A stretch of DNA of 64,000 bases from NCBI GenBank assembly GCA_022823305.1, contig JAJDXK010000106.1:1-64000 (forward strand), read 5' to 3'. A program made the position numbers and the translations under genes. Under the pieces are notes generated by a model, which worked only from the letters and a program-made list of their open reading frames with translations, made no database searches and was not told the DNA's origin. Position 1 is the first letter of the stretch. The number at the start of each line of letters is the position of its first letter. Below, one piece after another: positions 60,524 to 64,000 of this stretch. The stretch comes from Alphaproteobacteria bacterium (GTDB lineage Bacteria > Pseudomonadota > Alphaproteobacteria > UBA828).

Positions 60524-61558
60524 TCAGCCCGCGAGCGCGGTCTCGATGGCCGTCCGGTCGAGGGGGCTGAGCCCGATCACCACCAGGCGGCTCTCGCGCA
60601 CCTCGCCCGCGCGCCAGTCGCGGTCGAAGTGGCGGTCGACGCGGCTGCCCACCGCCTGCACCACCAGCCGCCGCCGCTTCCCCGCGACATCGAGAAAGCC
60701 CTTCGCGCGCAGGAGGCCGTATGCGTCCGCTGCGATGCTGAGCCGCACCGCGAAGGCTTCCGCATCGTCGATGGCGCCCGGCGCCATGACGAAGCTCTCG
60801 AACTCGTCGTGGTCGTGCGCCTCGTCGAGGCCGTCGTGGTGCGAGCGGCGGCTCGCGAGATCGTCTTCCGCCGCGGCGTCGAGGCCCAGGAGCAGGTCTG
60901 GCGGCACGCGCCCGTGCGCCGCCTCGATGACGCGCGCGCCGGGCCGCAGGTGCGCTTCCATGCGCGCCTTGCCTTCCTCGACGCCCTTCGTGCCAAGCAG
61001 GTCGGTCTTGTTGAGGATCACCATGTCGGCGCAGCCGATCTGGTCCTCGAACACCTCGGCGAGCGGCGACTCGTGGTCCAGCGCCTCGTCGGCCTCGCGC
61101 TGGGCCTGCAGCGCCGCCTCGTCGTCGGCGAAGCGCCCCGCCGCCAGCGCCGGGCCGTCCACCACCGCGACCACGCCGTCGACCGTGAGCCGGGTGCGGA
61201 TATCGGGCCAGTTGAAGGCGGCGACCAGCGGCTTGGGCAGCGCGAGCCCCGAGGTCTCGATCAGGATGTGCTCGGGCGCGGGCTCGCGCGCGAGCAGCGC
61301 CTCGATCGCTGGCGCGAAGTCGTCGGCCACGGTGCAGCAGATGCAGCCGTTGGCGAGCTCGACGATGTCGGTCTCGTCGCAGGTCGCATCGCCGCAGCCG
61401 CGCAGCACGTCCTCGTCGATGCCGAGGTCGCCGAACTCGTTGATGATGAGCGCGATGCGCCTGCCCTTCGCCTGCCCCAGCGCGTGGCGGATGAGGCTGG
61501 TCTTGCCGGCGCCGAGGAAGCCGGTGATCACGGTGGTGGGAATCTTCTGGTCCTGCAT
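60524..61558 (-). CDS. cobW: CobW-type metal-chaperone GTPase
   Basis: 344 aa, G3E GTPase. The P-loop is TTVITGFLGAGKTSLIRHAL, the Cys metal motif is ELANGCICCTVADDF, then HILIETSGLALPKPLVAAFN and VILNKTDLLG (guanine specificity). A short His-rich stretch (SHHDGLDEAHDHDEFE) may bind metal. CobW is linked to cobalt supply for the CobNST chelatase. It lies between the BtuF-like gene (6 nt) and cobN (14 nt) in the riboswitch-controlled operon. Confidence 0.95.
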   Translation of the reverse strand: MQDQKIPTTVITGFLGAGKTSLIRHALGQAKGRRIALIINEFGDLGIDEDVLRGCGDATCDETDIVELANGCICCTVADDFAPAIEALLAREPAPEHILIETSGLALPKPLVAAFNWPDIRTRLTVDGVVAVVDGPALAAGRFADDEAALQAQREADEALDHESPLAEVFEDQIGCADMVILNKTDLLGTKGVEEGKARMEAHLRPGARVIEAAHGRVPPDLLLGLDAAAEDDLASRRSHHDGLDEAHDHDEFESFVMAPGAIDDAEAFAVRLSIAADAYGLLRAKGFLDVAGKRRRLVVQAVGSRVDRHFDRDWRAGEVRESRLVVIGLSPLDRTAIETALAG

Positions 61559-61564
61559 CGCGCC

Positions 61565-62482
61565 TCACACGCTCAAGGGATGCCAGCCGGCGCCGCGGTG
61601 GCCGAAGTCGAACGCCGCCGGGTGGAGAATCTCGGCCAGAATCTCGAGGGACTCGACGAGTCTCGGCCCCGGCCGGTTGAAGAAGGCGTTGCCGTCGGTG
61701 GCGTAGACCGCACCGGCGCGGGCCGCGCGCAGGCCCGCCCAGGCCGGGTCGGCGAAGAGCGCGCGGCCGTCGGCCGCGGTGCGCGCCAGGTCGTAGCCGC
61801 AGGGCATGAGCACGATGGCGTCGGGGTCGGCGGCCTGCACCGCGGCGATGTCGATCACGGGCGCGTTCGCGCCGCGCGCGCCGAGGGCGTCGATGCCGCC
61901 GGCGGCTGCGACCAGCTCCGGCACCCAGTTGCCGGCGCTCATGGGCGGGTCGGCCCACTCGATGGTGACCACGCGCTTCGCCGGCAATGCGGTGGCGCGC
62001 GCGGCGATCGCCGCCACCCGCGCGCGCAGGCTCTCGTGCACCGGCGATGCGTCGACGTCGAGCGCATCGCCCACGCGCGCGATGTCGTCCCACACGTCGC
62101 CGAGGCGCATGGGTGCGAGCGAGACGATCTCCACCGGCGCCTCTAGGAACGCCGCGGCCGCCGCCTTCACCTCGGCGAGCCCCACGGCGCACACGTCGCA
62201 CTGGTCCTGGGTGACGATGTGGCTCGGCCGGGCCGCGCGCAGGATGTCGGTGTCGAGGTCGTAGAGGCTGAGCGCCGCAGCCAGCAGCGCGCCCACCTCC
62301 TCGTGGATCGCGCCGCTCGGCTGGGTCGCGTCGATGCGCGCGCGGGTGCAGGCCGGCGCGCGCGCCACCGCGGGCGGCCAGTCGCACTCGTGGCTGCGGG
62401 CGACGATGTTCTCCCCGAAGCCCAGCGCCGCGACGATCTCGGTCGCGCTCGGCACCAGCGAGGCGATGCGGGGTGCGCTCAC
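61565..62482 (-). CDS. BtuF-like cobalamin-binding protein without signal peptide
   Basis: 305 aa from a GTG at 62482, 7 nt after the cobU stop. The fold is a class III substrate-binding protein: APRIASLVPSATEIVAALGF, VARSHECDWPPAV, PSHIVTQDQCDVCAV, DPDAIVLMPCGYDLART and VYATDGNAFFNRPGPRLVES. Such proteins bind vitamin B12 or Fe-siderophores for ABC importers. No signal peptide is visible with this start, so as read it would stay in the cytoplasm, and no BtuCD genes are nearby. Cytoplasmic members in cob operons are known in related bacteria but their role is unclear. Confidence 0.85.
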   Translation of the reverse strand: MSAPRIASLVPSATEIVAALGFGENIVARSHECDWPPAVARAPACTRARIDATQPSGAIHEEVGALLAAALSLYDLDTDILRAARPSHIVTQDQCDVCAVGLAEVKAAAAAFLEAPVEIVSLAPMRLGDVWDDIARVGDALDVDASPVHESLRARVAAIAARATALPAKRVVTIEWADPPMSAGNWVPELVAAAGGIDALGARGANAPVIDIAAVQAADPDAIVLMPCGYDLARTAADGRALFADPAWAGLRAARAGAVYATDGNAFFNRPGPRLVESLEILAEILHPAAFDFGHRGAGWHPLSV

Positions 62483-62489
62483 GGGGCGC

Positions 62490-63029
62490 TCACGGCTTGA
62501 GCACGAGCGGCAGGCCGGCGGCGACGAACACCACCCGCCCGGCGGCCTCGGCCACCGCCTGGTTGAGGCGCCCGGCATGGTCGCGGAAGGCGCGCGCCGC
62601 CGCGTTCTCCGGCACGATGCCGAGCCCGACCTCGTTGGAGACCAGCACCGCGCGTCCCTCCATGCGGCCGAGGCAGGCGACGAGCCGCTCGACCTCGGCG
62701 GCGATGTCGCGGCCCGCGCCCATGAGGTTGCTGAGCCAGAGGGTGAGGCAGTCCACCAGCAGCGCGCGGCCGGCGCGGCCCTCGGCCTCCAGTGTCTCGG
62801 CCAGCGCGAGCGGCGCCTCGACCGTGCGCCAGCCCGGCCCCCGGCGGGCGCGGTGCACCGCGATCCGCGCCGCCATCTCCTCGTCGCGGGGCTCGGCAGT
62901 GGCGACGTAGAGTCGCTCGCCGGCGTGGTCGGCCAGCAGGGCTTCCGCGTGCGCGCTCTTGCCCGAGCGGGCGCCGCCGAGGACGAGGGTGATGCGCGCC
63001 GGAGGAGGCGCCTTGCCGAGACCCGCCAT
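62490..63029 (-). CDS. cobU: adenosylcobinamide kinase / cobinamide-phosphate guanylyltransferase
   Basis: 179 aa. The P-loop is ITLVLGGARSGKSAHAEALL, then YVATAEPRDEEMAARIAVHR, LLVDCLTLWLSNLM and VLVSNEVGLGIVPENAAARA, as in CobU/CobP. It phosphorylates adenosylcobinamide and adds GMP before the lower ligand is attached. It is the first gene after the cobalamin riboswitch, with an excellent ribosome site (GGAGGGAGG) placed so that the switch can hide it. The name cobP is used for the same enzyme. Confidence 0.95.
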   Translation of the reverse strand: MAGLGKAPPPARITLVLGGARSGKSAHAEALLADHAGERLYVATAEPRDEEMAARIAVHRARRGPGWRTVEAPLALAETLEAEGRAGRALLVDCLTLWLSNLMGAGRDIAAEVERLVACLGRMEGRAVLVSNEVGLGIVPENAAARAFRDHAGRLNQAVAEAAGRVVFVAAGLPLVLKP

Positions 63030-63061
63030 GATCCTCCCTCCGAGGACGTTGCAGCCCTGCC

Positions 63062-63243
63062 GCGCAGCCGGTCTCCTGGCTCGGGGTCGTCGACGGGGCC
63101 CGGCCTTCCCGACCCCCGAGGGTCAGTGGCCTGCGCGATGCGCGCCCGGGTCCGTCTCGCCGCTCACAGTTGCGGGGGCAGCGCCGGACTGGCCCGCGTC
63201 CCTTCTCGGGCGCGAGCGTCACCGGCTTCCCACGCTGCGTGAC
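63062..63243 (-). promoter_or_regulatory. cobalamin riboswitch controlling the cobU-cobQ operon
   Basis: Read on the minus strand the order of conserved elements is complete: GTGGGAAGCCGGTG, then GCTGCCCCCGCAACTGTGAG, then GGCCACTG, then GTCGGGAAGGCCGG, and finally the B12 box GAGCCAGGAGACCGGC at 63082-63067. The cobU ATG lies 32 nt after the element. B12 binding is expected to repress the operon, probably at translation, since no terminator is seen between the switch and the ribosome site. Confidence 0.95.
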
Positions 63244-63401
63244 GACGCCACGCTAGCGCAGGCGCGCCGGGAACGCTACCTCGGCGCGCACCTGCCGCGC
63301 AGAATATCCCCGGGCAGTCATCGAAGCGTCACACGAATGGGCCACACTCGCCGCGCTGCGGCGTGCGCCGCGGGCCGCCCGAGGCCAGGGGAGATTGGGA
63401 C

Positions 63402-63899
63402 ATGTCCGAGCGGGTCTACAACGTGCTCTTTCTCTGCACCGGCAACTCCGCTCGCTCGATCCTGGCGGAGGCGATCCTGAACCGCGTGGGGCGGGGGCGC
63501 TTCAAGGCCTTCTCCGCCGGCTCGCGGCCGGCGGGCGCGGTCCACCCCTTCGCGCTCGACCTGCTCGGGAACCTCAACTACGGCACAGGCTGGGCGCGGT
63601 CGAAGAGCTGGGACGAGTTCGCGGGCCAGGGCGGGCCGTACATGGACTTCGTCTTCACGGTCTGCGACAACGCCGCCGCCGAGCTCTGCCCCGCCTGGCC
63701 CGGCCAGCCCATGAGCGCCCACTGGGGCGTGCCCGACCCCGCCGAGGCGACGGGCACGGACGCGGAGATCCGCTACGCCTTCTCCGAGACCCACCGCATG
63801 CTCCACGCCCGCATCTCCATCTTCACCAGCCTGCCGCTGACCAGCATCGGCCGCCTCGCGCTGCAGGAGCGGCTGGACGAGATCGGGAGGGCGGAGTAG
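63402..63899 (+). CDS. arsC: thioredoxin-type arsenate reductase / LMW phosphatase-like protein
   Basis: 165 aa. The P-loop NVLFLCTGNSARSILAEAIL carries the nucleophile Cys and the C-x5-R motif of low-molecular-weight tyrosine phosphatases. VFTVCDNAAAELCPAWPG supplies two more Cys in the places used for the disulfide relay of Trx-linked ArsC, and AHWGVPDPAEATG holds the catalytic Asp. It most likely reduces arsenate to arsenite. It has no ars neighbours in view. The ATG at 63402 follows GGGGAGATTGG; it is divergent from the riboswitch transcript. Confidence 0.88.
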   Translation: MSERVYNVLFLCTGNSARSILAEAILNRVGRGRFKAFSAGSRPAGAVHPFALDLLGNLNYGTGWARSKSWDEFAGQGGPYMDFVFTVCDNAAAELCPAWPGQPMSAHWGVPDPAEATGTDAEIRYAFSETHRMLHARISIFTSLPLTSIGRLALQERLDEIGRAE

Positions 63900-64000
63900 G
63901 GGTGGCCCGCGTCGCTCGGACGGGACTACGGGATCAACCTAGAGTCGTCCGGTGCGTTCAAATTGCATGCAACCCTAGCCGTCGCGATGGAACACGAGCC
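63900..64000. other. right-hand edge, no feature seen
   Basis: The last 101 nt after arsC show no start codon with coding character, no hairpin of note and no match to the two repeat families. A short AT-richer patch (TTCAAATTGCATGCAA) near 63958-63973 may belong to a promoter or operator of the next gene. Confidence 0.3.

Noticed and set aside
60510-62387. Upstream extension of the cobN frame by 626 codons
   Set aside because: It runs through cobW and the BtuF-like gene in another frame, with Arg/Ala-rich low-complexity translation; the CobN N-terminus MHLLAAQPG fits the TTG at 60509.

Overview
The window is a high-GC (about 70% by eye) bacterial chromosome segment, densely packed with genes, many of them overlapping by 1-4 bases. 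Gene content and order point to an alphaproteobacterium, most likely Rhodospirillales in the broad sense. The main evidence is mutM / ubiE-ubiB / enoyl-CoA hydratase / rpsT / dnaA-dnaN-recF-gyrB in one neighbourhood, hrcA-grpE beside dnaK-dnaJ, metX-metW, a chorismate mutase-hisC-tyrA operon, PHB genes, and an RNase E with an acidic insert in its S1 domain. I saw no phage, transposase, CRISPR array, rRNA or tRNA.

Layout. 1-6 kb: accB (partial) and aroQ, a ThiS-ThiG fusion, an M48 metalloprotease with TPR-like repeats, a gamma-glutamyltransferase-like lipoprotein and a class I aminotransferase. 6-15 kb: RNA decay and protein quality control (rne; hrcA-grpE; dnaK-dnaJ; dapB), with divergent rne and hrcA promoters and a heat-shock-type promoter before dnaK. 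15-21 kb: tyrosine branch genes (chorismate mutase-like, hisC, tyrA) facing metX-metW, then a methyltransferase. 21-28 kb: acetoacetyl-CoA reductase, a PhaC-like synthase with a small partner-like gene overlapping its start by 188 nt, and a four-gene plus-strand string (RidA family, quinone oxidoreductase, an unknown Cys-rich protein, a glutamine synthetase-like enzyme). 28-33.7 kb: ubiquinone genes, mutM, enoyl-CoA hydratase, rpsT. 34-42.7 kb: dnaA-dnaN-recF-gyrB and a class A penicillin-binding protein.

42.6-63.2 kb is a nearly complete cobalamin island of 17 cobalamin genes, with an SCO-type copper protein inserted. The last transcription unit (cobU, a BtuF-like protein, cobW, cobN, cobO, cobQ) sits behind a textbook cobalamin riboswitch at 63062-63243 on the minus strand. 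The island mixes markers of the early-cobalt route (CbiX, CbiG, CbiD) with markers of the late-cobalt route (CobN, CobW). An ArsC-like reductase follows on the plus strand.

The observations I rate highest are: the GGT-like lipoprotein that keeps its catalytic Thr but has lost the gamma-glutamyl-binding residues; the mixed cobalamin pathway; the long out-of-phase overlap at phaC; the unknown Cys-rich protein in the RidA/GS string; a MutM zinc finger with its fourth Cys replaced by Arg; and two families of dispersed palindromic repeats. All calls rest on reading the sequence and on remembered family motifs; no database search was run.
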